A DNA stretch of 64,000 nucleotides from Peptoniphilus genitalis (GCF_023614525.1 NZ_CP097885.1:680501-744500), one strand, 5' to 3'; positions 32,298 through 42,545 are shown, counted from the stretch's first letter. Numbers and translations are program-made. The notes: a model not told the origin generated them from the sequence alone.

Positions 32298-32326
32298 TTG
32301 TTATCATATGACATTTACTATATAAT
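32298..32326 (+). promoter_or_regulatory. Promoter of the YihY-family gene
   Basis: TTGTTA, 17 bp, TATAAT, followed by AAGAGGTG as ribosome site. Confidence 0.75.
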
Positions 32327-32349
32327 ACTCAAGAGGTGTTAAAGAAAAT

Positions 32350-33264
32350 ATGAATAATTTTATAGATAAGGTCAAAGACAAAAAGGCCTTTACTTTTTTT
32401 GATAAACTAATTTACAGGGTCTTGGACCACGACACCCTATCCTATGGAGGAAGTCTAACATATTTTTTAATATTATCCATCTTCCCCTTCTTAATCTCAT
32501 TAATCAATGCTATTAATTTTTCAGGGATTCTTGATCCAGAATATATTTACGGACTTCTCGATGTCCTTCCTGGTGAAATCCAAGAAATTATAAGAAACTT
32601 TTTAAATGAGCTTCACATGTCATCATCGGGATCCTTTTTAACAATCTCCTTCGTGGCAGGTCTTTTCACTGCATCAACTGCAGTCTTTAAGCTCATGAAG
32701 ATAATAAATCAATCCTATGGCTTCGTTGAGTCAAGAGGCTTCCTAGCTCAAAGGCTAATGGCCCTCTTCTTTACCCTAGCCCTAATCCTCATGATTTTTC
32801 TTCTTGTCCTTACACAAATCTTTGGACAAATTATTTATGTAAAGGTCATGTCCTACCTGGGGATTGAGAATGCATCCTTCGACAAGATTTGGTCCATTGC
32901 AAAAAATGCAATTCCCCTTGCCTACATGCTCATTACCTTTATCCTCTTGTACAAATTTTCTCCATCAAAGTCCAGAGAAAATATGATTACAATAAAGTCC
33001 GTCTTGCCAGGTTCAATCTTCGCAACCCTTGGCCTAATTATTGCCTCATCAGGATTTAACTTTTATGTATCTAGCTTCGGCAAGTATTCCATAACTTATG
33101 GATCTCTTGGAGGTATCATAGTCTTTTTGATTTGGCTCTACCTCCTATCAACTATAACTTTAGTTGGGGCAGAGATAAACTCCACTCTCTACTCCATGAG
33201 GAATTTTAAGAGTCTTAACAACTGGCCAAGACATGATTCAATCTTTAAAAATTTACAAGGCTAA
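32350..33264 (+). CDS. YihY/BrkB-family inner membrane protein
   Basis: The 304-residue protein has six transmembrane segments and the family pattern LSYGGSLTYFLILSIFPFL near residue 30 and YGSLGGIIVFLIWLYLLS near 253. Once misnamed ribonuclease BN, the family is now viewed as a membrane protein of unsettled function, possibly a transporter. It is divergent from the two-component system and overlaps the convergent ComF gene by 4 nt at their stops. Confidence 0.9.
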   Translation: MNNFIDKVKDKKAFTFFDKLIYRVLDHDTLSYGGSLTYFLILSIFPFLISLINAINFSGILDPEYIYGLLDVLPGEIQEIIRNFLNELHMSSSGSFLTISFVAGLFTASTAVFKLMKIINQSYGFVESRGFLAQRLMALFFTLALILMIFLLVLTQIFGQIIYVKVMSYLGIENASFDKIWSIAKNAIPLAYMLITFILLYKFSPSKSRENMITIKSVLPGSIFATLGLIIASSGFNFYVSSFGKYSITYGSLGGIIVFLIWLYLLSTITLVGAEINSTLYSMRNFKSLNNWPRHDSIFKNLQG

Positions 33265-33863
33265 GCAATTTCTGTGGCTGCAATTAGTGCAGTCACTTTT
33301 TTTATGCCTGCCTTCTTGGCAATCTTTGTCAGCTCAGAGATTGTTGCCCCAGTTGTTATTACGTCGTCAACGATAATTATCTCTTCAGCATAATTTTTCA
33401 CTTCAAAGGCATCTCGTAGGTTCTCTTCACGGTCAAACTTCTTTAAACCAACTTGAAATTTGGTATCTATAACTTTTTCAAAGACATCTTGGCAGGGCAG
33501 GTCCAAGTTCCTTGCAATTTTCTCTGCCAAAATCTTGGACTGGTTGTAGCCTCTTTCCCCTTCCTTCTTCCTGTGCATGGGGACATAGGTTATGACTTGG
33601 TCCTTTAAGTTTTTCTCCAAAATCTTTTCCGTCATGATTTCAGAAATTATTTCTCCATAAGAAAGCTTTCCCTTAAATTTAAAATCAATAATGAGTCTCC
33701 TCATAATGCCCGAGTAAGTGGAGGAAACTATTAAGTCATCAAGGCCTTCTATGTCATAATAGTAGGCTGAATCCTTATTAATTAGACTTATGCACTCGTG
33801 ACAAAGGCCATAGTCTTCAACCATTCTCCCACATAAGGGGCACTTATCCTCTTTTAATTTCAT
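33261..33863 (-). CDS. comF: ComF-family phosphoribosyltransferase-like protein
   Basis: The 200-residue protein has a zinc finger (CPLCGRMVEDYGLCHEC, residues 8-24) and a PRTase domain with the PRPP loop IIIVDDVITTGATISE (about 165-180). ComF proteins support DNA uptake in competent Firmicutes and Gammaproteobacteria. The gene overlaps the 3' end of recD2 by 20 nt, so a helicase and ComF are co-expressed. Confidence 0.9.
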   Translation of the reverse strand: MKLKEDKCPLCGRMVEDYGLCHECISLINKDSAYYYDIEGLDDLIVSSTYSGIMRRLIIDFKFKGKLSYGEIISEIMTEKILEKNLKDQVITYVPMHRKKEGERGYNQSKILAEKIARNLDLPCQDVFEKVIDTKFQVGLKKFDREENLRDAFEVKNYAEEIIIVDDVITTGATISELTKIAKKAGIKKVTALIAATEIA

Positions 33864-36021
33864 CTTGGTCCCTCAACTTTTTCTCAAGCTTGGAATACCT
33901 CTTGCGATTCCTATTGTTTTCAATCATCTTCATGAGATAGTCGCTTATGCCCACAAGGACAACTGCCTTTGATGCTCTCGTTATAGCTGTGTAAATCAAA
34001 TTTCTTGTTAAGAGCATGGGAGCAGCCCTGTAAATTGGAATTACAACTACAGGGAACTCACTTCCCTGAGACTTGTGGATGGTCATGGCATAGGCAAGGG
34101 CGAGCTCGTCAAGATTATCAGAAGAGTACTCGACACTTCTCACGTCATCAAAGACAACTGTTAGCTTTTTATTTTCCTTGTCAATTTTTGAAATATAACC
34201 AAGGTCTCCGTTAAAAACTCCCTTTTGCTTGTCCTCGTAAAATTCATTTTCTATTTTTGATTCCAACTCATAATTATTTTTTGTCTGTAGGACCCTGTCC
34301 CCCAACTTAAATTTTTTGCCAAGGACTTCAATAAATTCGTCGCTGTCATTTAGGTGGTCTTGGAGGGCAAGGTTCAAGTTTTCTGTCCCATGGACCCCCT
34401 TCTTGGTTGGAGTTAGGACTTGGACATCAGCCTGGCTCACATTAAAATAATTTGGCAACCTAGTCTTCACAAGGTCCTTGATAATTTCAAGCCCCTTGGT
34501 CTCTCCTCTTTCAGAAATCATAAAGAAGTCGCCACGATTTAAGATTGGGGTCTCCCCCTTGTTGATCAAGTGGGCATTTTTAACGATCATTGACTCTTCA
34601 GACTGCCTAAAAATTTCTTCAAGGTTCACTGACTCAATGACTCCTGATTCCAAAATATCTGCCAAGACATTACCAGGGCCAACAGATGGAAGTTGGTCCT
34701 TATCGCCAACTAAGATCAAGCGAGTTGGGGACTCAATGGACTTTAAGAGGGTTTCCATTAAGAGGATGTCCACCATAGAAACCTCATCAAGAATTAAGAC
34801 ATCACATTCAAGCTCTTCCACATTGGCAAAGTCGCCGCCAAAACCAATCTCAAGGAGCTTGTGGATGGTGAAGGCATCTCTTCCGGTTTGTTCCTTCATC
34901 CTCTTGGCAGCCCTTCCCGTTGGAGCAGCCAACTTTATCTCCTTATCCATGGACTCAAAAATATCTATTAAGACCTTTAGGGTTGTTGTCTTACCGGTTC
35001 CCGGTCCCCCAGTTATGACAAAGACACCCTTGTTGATCGCATCCTTAACTGCCCTTCTCTGAGTTTTGGAAAGCTCAATATTTCTAAATTTTTCAGTATT
35101 TTTAATTTTTTCATCAATATCAAAATTTTCATCAAAGGAATTATTTAATTCAATTAACTTGCCTGCAACATAATTTTCTGCTGCCAAGTACCTGGCTATG
35201 TAGCAGTTGTAATCTTCTCCGTCCCTCTCAACAAAAAAGTTTTTCTCAAGAGTTAGAGTCCTTGCAATCTCATCTGGGTCCTCAAAGCTTGTCCCAAGAA
35301 TTTTTTCTCCTGCCTTGATTAACTTGTCAAGGGGCAAGTAGGTGTGACCATCCCTATTGGCAAGCATGAGAGCGTACTTAAGTCCAGCCAAGCTCCTAAA
35401 GTCAGAGTCCTTTTCAATTCCAATGGACTCAGCAATTTCATCCGCCTTCTTAAAGCCCAGCCCCCTCACTCTTCCAATCAAGTCGTAGGGATTTTTCATT
35501 ACGATTTCTATGGACTCGTCCCCATACTCCTTGTAAATTTTTAAAATCACAGAAGCTGGAAGGTTGTACTTAGAGAAGTGAAGGAAGATCTTCCTCATGG
35601 CATACTGCTTGTCGAGAGCTTCCTTGATGTCCCTGTACTTTTTCTTCCCAATGCCCTTAATAGACAAGAGTCTTTCAGGATGATTTTCTATAACATCAAG
35701 GGTCTGGTCCTTAAACTCATCAACAATTCTTTCAGCCATTTTTTCTCCAACGTGGGGGATCATGGCAGAAGAAAGATAGGAAACAATGGCAGCTTCTCCC
35801 TCAGGCATGACTTCCTCAAGGTCTGTAAAGGCAAACTGGTCTCCATACTTATTATGGTAGGTGAAGTCCCCAGTAAATTTGTATTTTAAATTTTCTTTAA
35901 AAATTGTGGCTGAGCCAACAACTACAAGGTCGCCATCACTGGAAATTATTTTTGCAACAGTGTAGCCGTTGTCTTCATTTCTAAAAATTATTTTCTCCAC
36001 AAGACCTTCAAGACTAATCAA
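33844..36021 (-). CDS. recD2: RecD2/RecD-like ATP-dependent DNA helicase
   Basis: The 725-residue SF1B helicase has the long N-terminal region of RecD2 (OB-like start, helix-hairpin-helix IKGIGKKKYRDI near 121), Walker A FVITGGPGTGKTTTL near 337, LDEVSMVDI, LVGDKDQLPSVGPGNV, and LAYAMTIHKSQGSEF near the end. RecD2 works in mismatch repair and replication-fork processing independently of RecBC. It is co-transcribed with comF. Confidence 0.93.
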   Translation of the reverse strand: MISLEGLVEKIIFRNEDNGYTVAKIISSDGDLVVVGSATIFKENLKYKFTGDFTYHNKYGDQFAFTDLEEVMPEGEAAIVSYLSSAMIPHVGEKMAERIVDEFKDQTLDVIENHPERLLSIKGIGKKKYRDIKEALDKQYAMRKIFLHFSKYNLPASVILKIYKEYGDESIEIVMKNPYDLIGRVRGLGFKKADEIAESIGIEKDSDFRSLAGLKYALMLANRDGHTYLPLDKLIKAGEKILGTSFEDPDEIARTLTLEKNFFVERDGEDYNCYIARYLAAENYVAGKLIELNNSFDENFDIDEKIKNTEKFRNIELSKTQRRAVKDAINKGVFVITGGPGTGKTTTLKVLIDIFESMDKEIKLAAPTGRAAKRMKEQTGRDAFTIHKLLEIGFGGDFANVEELECDVLILDEVSMVDILLMETLLKSIESPTRLILVGDKDQLPSVGPGNVLADILESGVIESVNLEEIFRQSEESMIVKNAHLINKGETPILNRGDFFMISERGETKGLEIIKDLVKTRLPNYFNVSQADVQVLTPTKKGVHGTENLNLALQDHLNDSDEFIEVLGKKFKLGDRVLQTKNNYELESKIENEFYEDKQKGVFNGDLGYISKIDKENKKLTVVFDDVRSVEYSSDNLDELALAYAMTIHKSQGSEFPVVVIPIYRAAPMLLTRNLIYTAITRASKAVVLVGISDYLMKMIENNRNRKRYSKLEKKLRDQDEIKRG

Positions 36022-36094
36022 TTAAAACACCTCGACAATATTGTATCAAGTAATGGAGAGATTATACAGAAATATTTGCCGGCTTATGAGCATT

Positions 36095-36118
36095 AAAAAA
36101 GAGGTCCCCTTGGACCTC
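36095..36118 (-). terminator. Terminator of the PspC-domain gene
   Basis: GAGGTCC and GGACCTC pair, followed by six T on the minus strand. Confidence 0.9.
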
Positions 36119-36122
36119 CCTC

Positions 36123-36419
36123 TCAATAAAAATCTTCGTCATTCTTCTTTTGTCTTTCGTACTCATCCCTATAATTTCCGTAGCTATCTTTGAAGGGATC
36201 AGAAAACTTTTCTCCATAGGACTCATCTATTCTCCCGATTGGTTCGCTTGGAATAATAATAGCAAGAGCAATGTAGACCCAAATGCTAAGTCCTCCTGGC
36301 ACGATTAACAGAAAAGTTATAAGTCTCACAAGTGTGGAGTCAATGCCAAGATACTTTGCTATCCCGCCACAAACTCCTGCAAAAAACCTATCATTTCTCG
36401 ACCTGTATAACTTTTTCAT
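36123..36419 (-). CDS. PspC-domain small membrane protein
   Basis: The 98-residue protein matches the PspC domain throughout its first 60 residues (KKLYRSRNDRFFAGVCGGIA, YLGIDSTLVRLITFLL), with a hydrophobic region of one or two helices and then a charged, aromatic tail. PspC domains sense membrane stress or partner with phage-shock proteins; no PspA or LiaRS is adjacent. Confidence 0.9.
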   Translation of the reverse strand: MKKLYRSRNDRFFAGVCGGIAKYLGIDSTLVRLITFLLIVPGGLSIWVYIALAIIIPSEPIGRIDESYGEKFSDPFKDSYGNYRDEYERQKKNDEDFY

Positions 36420-36477
36420 TTCACACTTCCTTTATAAATTTCATAAGCTAATAATAAATTACCCCAGAGAAAATTTT

Positions 36478-39400
36478 TTATTCAAAGCACAATAATAGCT
36501 GACCACTTTCCACCATGTCGCCTTCTCTTACCCTGATGTCTTTAACTTTTCCATCAATGTTTGCGACAATATTGGTTTCCATCTTCATGGCTTCAGCAAC
36601 AAAAAGACTGTCTCCCTTTTTAACTCCGTCGCCTTCAGCAACAAGAACTTTTACAATCTTACCTGGTATTGACGAACCAACTTCCCTTTCATTCTTTGGA
36701 TCGGCATAAATTTTTTCTTCTCCAAGACTTTCTCCTGCCTTTACAGTTTCGTCCTTGATCTTAATAGTCCTTCTTGAGCCATTTATTTCAAAAGTTAAGT
36801 TTCTTGTTCCATCTTCTAATAATTTTCCAACTTCAATTAAAGTTACAATTAAAGTCTTACCTTCTTCAAGAGAAATTTCTGTTGACTCGCCTTCCATTAG
36901 TCCATGGAAGAATACGTCTGACCCAATTCTTGTCACTTCCCCATTTTCTTTTATATAGTCAAGGTAGTCATCAAAGACCTTTGGATATAGGGCTGAAGAA
37001 ATTATATCTTCTTCACTTGGACTTATTCCCTTATCTTCCAAATGCCTTTTAACTTTATCAAAGTCCTCATCTTCTAAGAGTTCACCAGGTCTTTTTGTAA
37101 TTGGACTTTCTCCCTTAAGAATCATTTCTTGTAGGTCCTTAGGGAAGCCTCCATAAGGTTGACCCATCATTCCCCTAAAGTAAGTCATGACAGAGTCGGG
37201 ATAGTCTAAGTTCTTGCCCTTTTCCAAAATATTTTCTGGAGTGAGTTCATTTTGCACCATAAAAATTGCAAAGTCTCCAACCATTTTTGATGAAGGAGTT
37301 ACTTTGACAATGTCACCCACCATTTCGTTGACACGCTTGTACATTTCCTTAACATCCTTAAACTTGTGGCCAAGTCCAAAGGACTCAACTTGTGGCTTTA
37401 GGTTTGAATATTGGCCTCCAGGAATTTCATACTTATAAATTTCTGTAGTACCTGACTTCAAATCAGATTCAAAATTTGCATAAACCGGTCTAACTGCAGC
37501 CCAATATTTTGAAATATCCTCTGCCTTATCTAAATCTATTTCTGTATCCCTTTCAGTATTCTTAAGGGCAGCGACAACTGAGTTAAGGGCAGGTTGGGAA
37601 GTTAGTCCACTCATGGAGTTAACTGCTGTGTCAACAATATCAACCCCAGCTTCAGTTGCCTGCAAGATTGTGGCAACCCCATTGCCAGTTGTGTCGTGAG
37701 TGTGAAGGTGGATCGGGAGGCCAACTTCTTCCTTTAAGTTCTTGATTAACTTCTTAGCTGCATAAGGTTTTAATAGACCTGACATATCCTTGATGCCAAG
37801 AATTTGTGCCCCAGTCCTTTCAAGTTCCTTGGCAAAGTCAACATAATACTTAATGGAATACTTGTCCCTTTTCTCGTCAAGTATGTCTCCAGTGTAGCAC
37901 ATAGTCGCCTCTGCAATTTTTCCATTTTCAAGGACTTGATCAATGGAAAGTTTCATTCCATCAAGCCAGTTTAATGAATCAAAAACCCTAAATAGGTCAA
38001 CACCATTTTTTGCAGACTCCTTTATGAACTTTACAACCACATTATCTGGATAATTTTTGTAACCCACAGTGTTGTTGCCACGAATTAACATTTGCAAAAG
38101 CATATTTGGCATCCTTTCACGAAGGAGCCTCAACCTTTCCCATGGATCTTCGTGGAGGAATCTGTAAGCAACATCAAAGGTTGCCCCGCCCCACATTTCT
38201 ACAGAAAATAGCTTGTCCATGTTGTAGTTCATAGCCTCAGCAATCTTCACAAGGTCAATAGTCCTCATCCTTGTAGCCATAAGAGATTGGTGGGCATCAC
38301 GCATAGTGGTATCAGTTAAGAGAAGCTTCTTTTCCCTTAAGATGTGATCCATAATTCCATCAGGTCCAAGCTCGTCAAAAATTTGCTTGTAACCCCTGAA
38401 GTCCTTTCTTTCAAAGCTTGGAACTTGCGGAACATCAAAATTTTTCTCAAGAGTCTTAGTGTCATTGACAACCCTCTCTCCAATAATTTTCATGAGCCTT
38501 AGTTCCTTGTCCTTAGAAGATTTTATTTCAAATAGCTCTGGATGCTCTTCAATAAAACCTGTGTCGCAAGTTCCCTCTTCAAAGTCTTTGGTGTTTAAAA
38601 CATTTAACAAGAAGCCAATGTTAGTCTTAACTCCACCAATCTTTAATTCAGAAAGAGACCTCTTTGCCTTTCTTATGGCATCCTTCCAAGTCCTTGCTTC
38701 AGTAATTACCTTTACAAGAAGTGAGTCGTAATAAGGCGAAATCACTGCACCAGTAAAGCCGTTGCCACCGTCAAGTCTTATCCCAAAACCAGAAGATGAC
38801 CTATATAAATTAATTTGCCCAGTGTCTGGCATAAAGTTGTTGAGAGGATCTTCTGTTGTAACACGACATTGGATAGAAAACCCCCTGTGGTCAATAGCAT
38901 CTTGACCCCTGATTCCAATTTCATCACTGTCAAGCCTGTAGCCCATGGCAACGAGAATTTGCGACTGAACAATATCAATATCAGTGCACATCTCTGTTAC
39001 AGTGTGCTCAACTTGGACCCTTGGGTTAACCTCTATAAAATAGTGGTCCCCCTTAGAGTCAACTAAAAATTCAACAGTCCCTGCGTTAGAATAGCCAATA
39101 GACCTTGCAATCTTTAGGGCATCTTGGCAAATTTCTTCTCTTAATTCAACTGGAAGAGAAAAGGCTGGAGTGTATTCAATAACCTTTTGGTGACGTCTTT
39201 GGATAGAGCAGTCCCTTTCATAAAGGTGGACAATATTTCCATACTCGTCTCCCAAAATTTGCACCTCAATATGCTTTGGCTTGTGAAGATACTTTTCAAT
39301 AAACATTGAGTCATCGCCAAAGGCTTTTTTCGCTTCGTTCTTAGCAGATTGAAACTTATCTAAAAGCTCCTCTTGGCTCTGGGCAATTCTCATGCCCCTA

Positions 39401-39903
39401 CCGCCGCCACCAGCAGCAGCCTTGATCATAACAGGATAGCCACAAGACCTTGCAAAGAGAAGAGCCTCTTCCTCATTGCGAATAGGTTTTTCAATTCCAG
39501 GAATAGTTGCAACACCAGCTTCCTTTGCAACAATCTTTGAAGTGATCTTGTCCCCAAGCTTTTCCATAACCTCTGGGCTTGGTCCAATAAAAGTAATTCC
39601 CTCTTCTCTACACTTCCTTGCGAACTCAGGATTTTCTGACAAAAATCCGTAGCCAGGGTGGATGGCATCAACACCCTTCTTCTTTGCAAGACTAATTATC
39701 TCGTCAATGTCTAGGTAGGCATCAAGAGGTGACTTGCCCTTGCCAATCTCATAAGACTCGTCAGCCTTAGTCCTAAAGAGTGCCAGCCTATCTTCTTCAG
39801 AATAAATGGCAACAGAGCGAATCCCCATTTCTCTTGCTGCCCTGAAAATTCTAATGGCAATCTCTCCACGATTAGCAACTAAAATTCTTTTGAACTTCTT
39901 CAT
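36478..39903 (-). CDS. pyc: Pyruvate carboxylase
   Basis: The 1141-residue enzyme carboxylates pyruvate to oxaloacetate with biotin and ATP. The biotin carboxylase domain (1-450) shows KRILVANRGEIAIRIFRAAREMG, AAAGGGGRGMRI and EVNPRVQVEHTVTEMCTDID. The carboxyltransferase domain (about 520-1000) begins LLLTDTTMRDAHQSL. The biotinyl domain ends the chain, with the lysine in VAEAMKMETN. GGGAGG precedes ATG 39903; the frame upstream has no site. It is monocistronic and refills oxaloacetate during fermentation. Confidence 0.96.
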   Translation of the reverse strand: MKKFKRILVANRGEIAIRIFRAAREMGIRSVAIYSEEDRLALFRTKADESYEIGKGKSPLDAYLDIDEIISLAKKKGVDAIHPGYGFLSENPEFARKCREEGITFIGPSPEVMEKLGDKITSKIVAKEAGVATIPGIEKPIRNEEEALLFARSCGYPVMIKAAAGGGGRGMRIAQSQEELLDKFQSAKNEAKKAFGDDSMFIEKYLHKPKHIEVQILGDEYGNIVHLYERDCSIQRRHQKVIEYTPAFSLPVELREEICQDALKIARSIGYSNAGTVEFLVDSKGDHYFIEVNPRVQVEHTVTEMCTDIDIVQSQILVAMGYRLDSDEIGIRGQDAIDHRGFSIQCRVTTEDPLNNFMPDTGQINLYRSSSGFGIRLDGGNGFTGAVISPYYDSLLVKVITEARTWKDAIRKAKRSLSELKIGGVKTNIGFLLNVLNTKDFEEGTCDTGFIEEHPELFEIKSSKDKELRLMKIIGERVVNDTKTLEKNFDVPQVPSFERKDFRGYKQIFDELGPDGIMDHILREKKLLLTDTTMRDAHQSLMATRMRTIDLVKIAEAMNYNMDKLFSVEMWGGATFDVAYRFLHEDPWERLRLLRERMPNMLLQMLIRGNNTVGYKNYPDNVVVKFIKESAKNGVDLFRVFDSLNWLDGMKLSIDQVLENGKIAEATMCYTGDILDEKRDKYSIKYYVDFAKELERTGAQILGIKDMSGLLKPYAAKKLIKNLKEEVGLPIHLHTHDTTGNGVATILQATEAGVDIVDTAVNSMSGLTSQPALNSVVAALKNTERDTEIDLDKAEDISKYWAAVRPVYANFESDLKSGTTEIYKYEIPGGQYSNLKPQVESFGLGHKFKDVKEMYKRVNEMVGDIVKVTPSSKMVGDFAIFMVQNELTPENILEKGKNLDYPDSVMTYFRGMMGQPYGGFPKDLQEMILKGESPITKRPGELLEDEDFDKVKRHLEDKGISPSEEDIISSALYPKVFDDYLDYIKENGEVTRIGSDVFFHGLMEGESTEISLEEGKTLIVTLIEVGKLLEDGTRNLTFEINGSRRTIKIKDETVKAGESLGEEKIYADPKNEREVGSSIPGKIVKVLVAEGDGVKKGDSLFVAEAMKMETNIVANIDGKVKDIRVREGDMVESGQLLLCFE

Positions 39904-40035
39904 AATTTCCTCCCTTTTAGTTTTAGATATTATACAACAAATACAAGGTAATTTGTAGAAGTAATGTATAGAGAATTGGTCAAGAGCAAACATGCTTGAT
40001 CTGCCATCAATCACTTTGCAAGTCGATTAGGTCAA

Positions 40036-40067
40036 GCAAAATAATAGAGCCCTCTTGCGAGGGCTCT
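40036..40067 (-). terminator. Terminator of rplM-rpsI
   Basis: AGAGCCCTC and GAGGGCTCT form a perfect 9-bp stem around GCAA; a T-rich tail follows on the minus strand. Confidence 0.9.
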
Positions 40068-40084
40068 TGTAAAATGATATAAAA

Positions 40085-40477
40085 TTATCTCTTTGAGAAT
40101 TGAGGAGATTTTCTAGCCTTTTTAAGACCGTATTTCTTTCTTTCCTTCATTCTTGGATCTCTTGTTAGATATCCTGCTTTTTTAAGAACTGATCTGTATT
40201 CAGGATCTACTTCTAGTAGGGCTCTAGCAACGCCGTGTCTAACAGCTCCTGCTTGTCCTGAATATCCTCCACCGATTACTTTTACGATTACATCGAATGA
40301 TGCTTCTGTTTCTGTAAGTTCTAGTGGTTCTTTTGCAACTATTCTTAGTGTTTCAAAGTTAAAGTATTCTTCGATATCTTTACCGTTGATAATAAATTTT
40401 CCATTGCCAGGTAGAAGTCTAACTTGGGCGATGGATTTTTTTCTTCTTCCAGTACCTCTGTATTGTATAGTTTCCAT
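40085..40477 (-). CDS. rpsI: 30S ribosomal protein S9
   Basis: The 130-residue protein has the S9 pattern [19 protein letters not shown] at the start, [20 protein letters not shown] in the middle and the basic tail [17 protein letters not shown]. The start is ATG 40477, preceded by TGGAGGT. It is second in the rplM-rpsI operon. Confidence 0.97.
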   Translation of the reverse strand: METIQYRGTGRRKKSIAQVRLLPGNGKFIINGKDIEEYFNFETLRIVAKEPLELTETEASFDVIVKVIGGGYSGQAGAVRHGVARALLEVDPEYRSVLKKAGYLTRDPRMKERKKYGLKKARKSPQFSKR

Positions 40478-40489
40478 TCTTACCTCCAA

Positions 40490-40918
40490 TTAAAATTCAT
40501 AAACTTCAGGTGCTTGTGCTGTGTGTGGGTGTTCGCTACCAGTGTAAACTTTAAGTTTTTTAATCATCTTTCTGCCTAGTCTGTTCTTAGGAAGCATTCC
40601 CTTAACTGCTAGTTCGATAACTTTTTCTGGTCTCTTTTCCATCATTTCAGCGTATACAACTTCTCTTCTTCCACCTGGGTATCCAGTGTGATATGCGTGA
40701 ATTTTTTGGTTTAGTTTGTTGCCTGTCAATACAACCTTGTCTGCATTGATTACAATAACAAAGTCTCCACAGTCCACATGTGGTGTAAAGATAGGTTTTC
40801 TCTTTCCTCTTAAAACACTTGCAATTTCTGATGCTAATCTACCAAGGACTTTACCTTCGGCGTCGATAACATACCATTTTCTTTCAATTTCATTTGCTTT
40901 AGCCATGTAGCTTTTCAA
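40490..40918 (-). CDS. rplM: 50S ribosomal protein L13
   Basis: The 142-residue protein has the L13 pattern [20 protein letters not shown] and HTGYPGGRR, with [11 protein letters not shown] later. The start is a TTG (40918) with AGGAGG 8 nt upstream; this gives the family N-terminus [14 protein letters not shown]. An ATG 4 codons later lacks a ribosome site at the right distance. L13 may control its own leader (see 40938-40967). Confidence 0.96.
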   Translation of the reverse strand: MKSYMAKANEIERKWYVIDAEGKVLGRLASEIASVLRGKRKPIFTPHVDCGDFVIVINADKVVLTGNKLNQKIHAYHTGYPGGRREVVYAEMMEKRPEKVIELAVKGMLPKNRLGRKMIKKLKVYTGSEHPHTAQAPEVYEF

Positions 40919-40937
40919 TGAATTTTCCTCCTAAATA

Positions 40938-40967
40938 GTTTAAAAATTATTCCGGGGCTTTTTAAAC
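40938..40967 (-). promoter_or_regulatory. Leader hairpin before rplM (possible L13 autoregulatory leader)
   Basis: GTTTAAAAA and TTTTTAAAC form a 9-bp stem around a GC-rich loop, 6 nt upstream of the rplM Shine-Dalgarno. L13 leaders are known in Firmicutes; I cannot match this to the described motif. Confidence 0.45.
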
Positions 40968-40976
40968 ATGACACAT

Positions 40977-41005
40977 ATTTTAGACTATAAAGTCTATCTT
41001 GTCAA
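40977..41005 (-). promoter_or_regulatory. Promoter of rplM-rpsI
   Basis: TTGACA, 17 bp, TAAAAT, with predicted start near 40970. Confidence 0.87.
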
Positions 41006-41023
41006 TATTTATGGGGATTTTTC

Positions 41024-42529
41024 TTAAATACTTTCTCTTTCTTTTTCGATGTGGACATTTTCAAGTGGTGTTGGATAAGCTGAGTCCTTCTTGAATTTTT
41101 CAATTTGCTTCTTAACTCTGTTTACTGAAGCTATTGTTCCCACACCTGCAACACATCCACCAGGGCATGCCATACCTTCTAGTAGGTAGCCGTTAAGCTT
41201 GCCTGCCTTGGCGATTTTTAACATCTTCTTACATTCTGCTAGGGTGTGTGCTCCTTGGATGTGGATGTCTTTTTCTGGTGCAAGTTTTTCTGCCACTACC
41301 TTTACTGACTCGGCAACGCCACCTGCTATTGGGTAACCTCTACCAAGGGCTGATCCGTCGTCTACTACTTTTTCTACTTTTATTTCTGATGGTTCTATGT
41401 TCTTTGCTACGAACATTCCCATTAGTTCTTCAAAAGTTATTACGAAGTCTACGTCTGATTTTACTTTTGTATCTATGGCTTCAAGCTTCTTTGATGTACA
41501 AGGTCCTATGAATACTACTACTGCTTCTGGGTCCTGTGCCTTTATGTGGTTGGCTGTGTATCTCATTGGTGAGCCTGAGTCTGATACTTGTTCAAAGAAT
41601 TCTGGGAATTCATTTCTTATCATGAGTGTCCATGAGAAGCAACAGCTTGTACCCATGAATGGGATCTCTTCTGGCACTCTTTCTAGGTATTCTTTTGCTT
41701 CGTGGAGTGTTGTTAAGTCGGCTCCAAGGGCAACTTCAAGTACGTCTTCAAAGCCAAGTTGTTTTATTGCTTCTATTATTTGTTCTGCACTTACGTTGGC
41801 ACCAAATTGTCCTATGTAGGATGGTGCTATGGCTCCATATACTCTCTTGCCTGATTTTATTGCTTTTATTAGTTGGAAGATTTGTGTCTTGTCAGAGATT
41901 GCTCCGAAAGGACATTCTGCTATACATCTTCCACAAGCTACGCACTTGTCATGATCTATTTCTGCTCTGCCAAATTCGTCTGATGAAATGGCATCTACCC
42001 CACAAGCAGCTGCACATGGCCTTTCGTACTTCACTATTGCAGAATATGGACAAGCGTCATGGCATCTTCCACATCTTACACATTTATCTTTGTCGATAAT
42101 TGTTCTATCTTTACCCATTGAAATGGCATTTACAGGACAAACATTTATACAAGGGTGTGCAAGACATTTCCTGCAGTTATCTGTTGTATAATAAGCCTTA
42201 GTTGGACAAGCTTCGCAACCAAACTTTATAACATTTATTAGTGGTTTCTCGTAAGCATTTGTATCAATATCAACCTTGTCAAAACCGTCAGTCACATTTT
42301 TAAATACGCCAATCTCTCTAACATCTAGCCCCATTGCTAGTCTAAGTCTTTCGTCGACAACTGCCCTTTCTCTAAAGATATCAGATCTATATCTTGCCAC
42401 TTCGCCAGGTACTATCTTGTAACTGGACTCTTCTAGGGCAGAGATATCTAAATCATTGTAGGCAATTCTTGCAACTTCAGCAAAAACTTTTCTTCTGATG
42501 TCGACAAGTGTTCCATAAATTTCTTTCAT
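41024..42529 (-). CDS. [FeFe] hydrogenase, group B type
   Basis: The 501-residue enzyme reversibly reduces protons with ferredoxin electrons. N-terminal iron-sulfur sites include CEACP...CRKCLAHPCINVCP near 100-130, CVRCGRCHDACP near 150 and CVACGRCIAECP near 190. The H-cluster motifs are L1 TSCCFSW (near 293), L2 FIGPCTSKKLEA (near 340) and L3 EGMACPGGCVAG (near 460). In the common motif L1 reads TSCCP; here phenylalanine replaces the proline. Layout and lack of a long N-terminal NADH-linked region fit the group B monomeric type. It lies 16 bp after a thioredoxin-like ferredoxin gene. Confidence 0.9.
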   Translation of the reverse strand: MKEIYGTLVDIRRKVFAEVARIAYNDLDISALEESSYKIVPGEVARYRSDIFRERAVVDERLRLAMGLDVREIGVFKNVTDGFDKVDIDTNAYEKPLINVIKFGCEACPTKAYYTTDNCRKCLAHPCINVCPVNAISMGKDRTIIDKDKCVRCGRCHDACPYSAIVKYERPCAAACGVDAISSDEFGRAEIDHDKCVACGRCIAECPFGAISDKTQIFQLIKAIKSGKRVYGAIAPSYIGQFGANVSAEQIIEAIKQLGFEDVLEVALGADLTTLHEAKEYLERVPEEIPFMGTSCCFSWTLMIRNEFPEFFEQVSDSGSPMRYTANHIKAQDPEAVVVFIGPCTSKKLEAIDTKVKSDVDFVITFEELMGMFVAKNIEPSEIKVEKVVDDGSALGRGYPIAGGVAESVKVVAEKLAPEKDIHIQGAHTLAECKKMLKIAKAGKLNGYLLEGMACPGGCVAGVGTIASVNRVKKQIEKFKKDSAYPTPLENVHIEKERESI

Positions 42530-42545
42530 CGTTTCCCCTTATTAC

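Noticed and set aside
34478-35062. A 194-codon plus-strand frame
   Set aside because: It is antisense to the helicase motifs of recD2 and has no ribosome site or recognisable product.
38815-39066. Plus-strand frames opposite pyruvate carboxylase
   Set aside because: Antisense shadows of a well-conserved gene with intact motifs.
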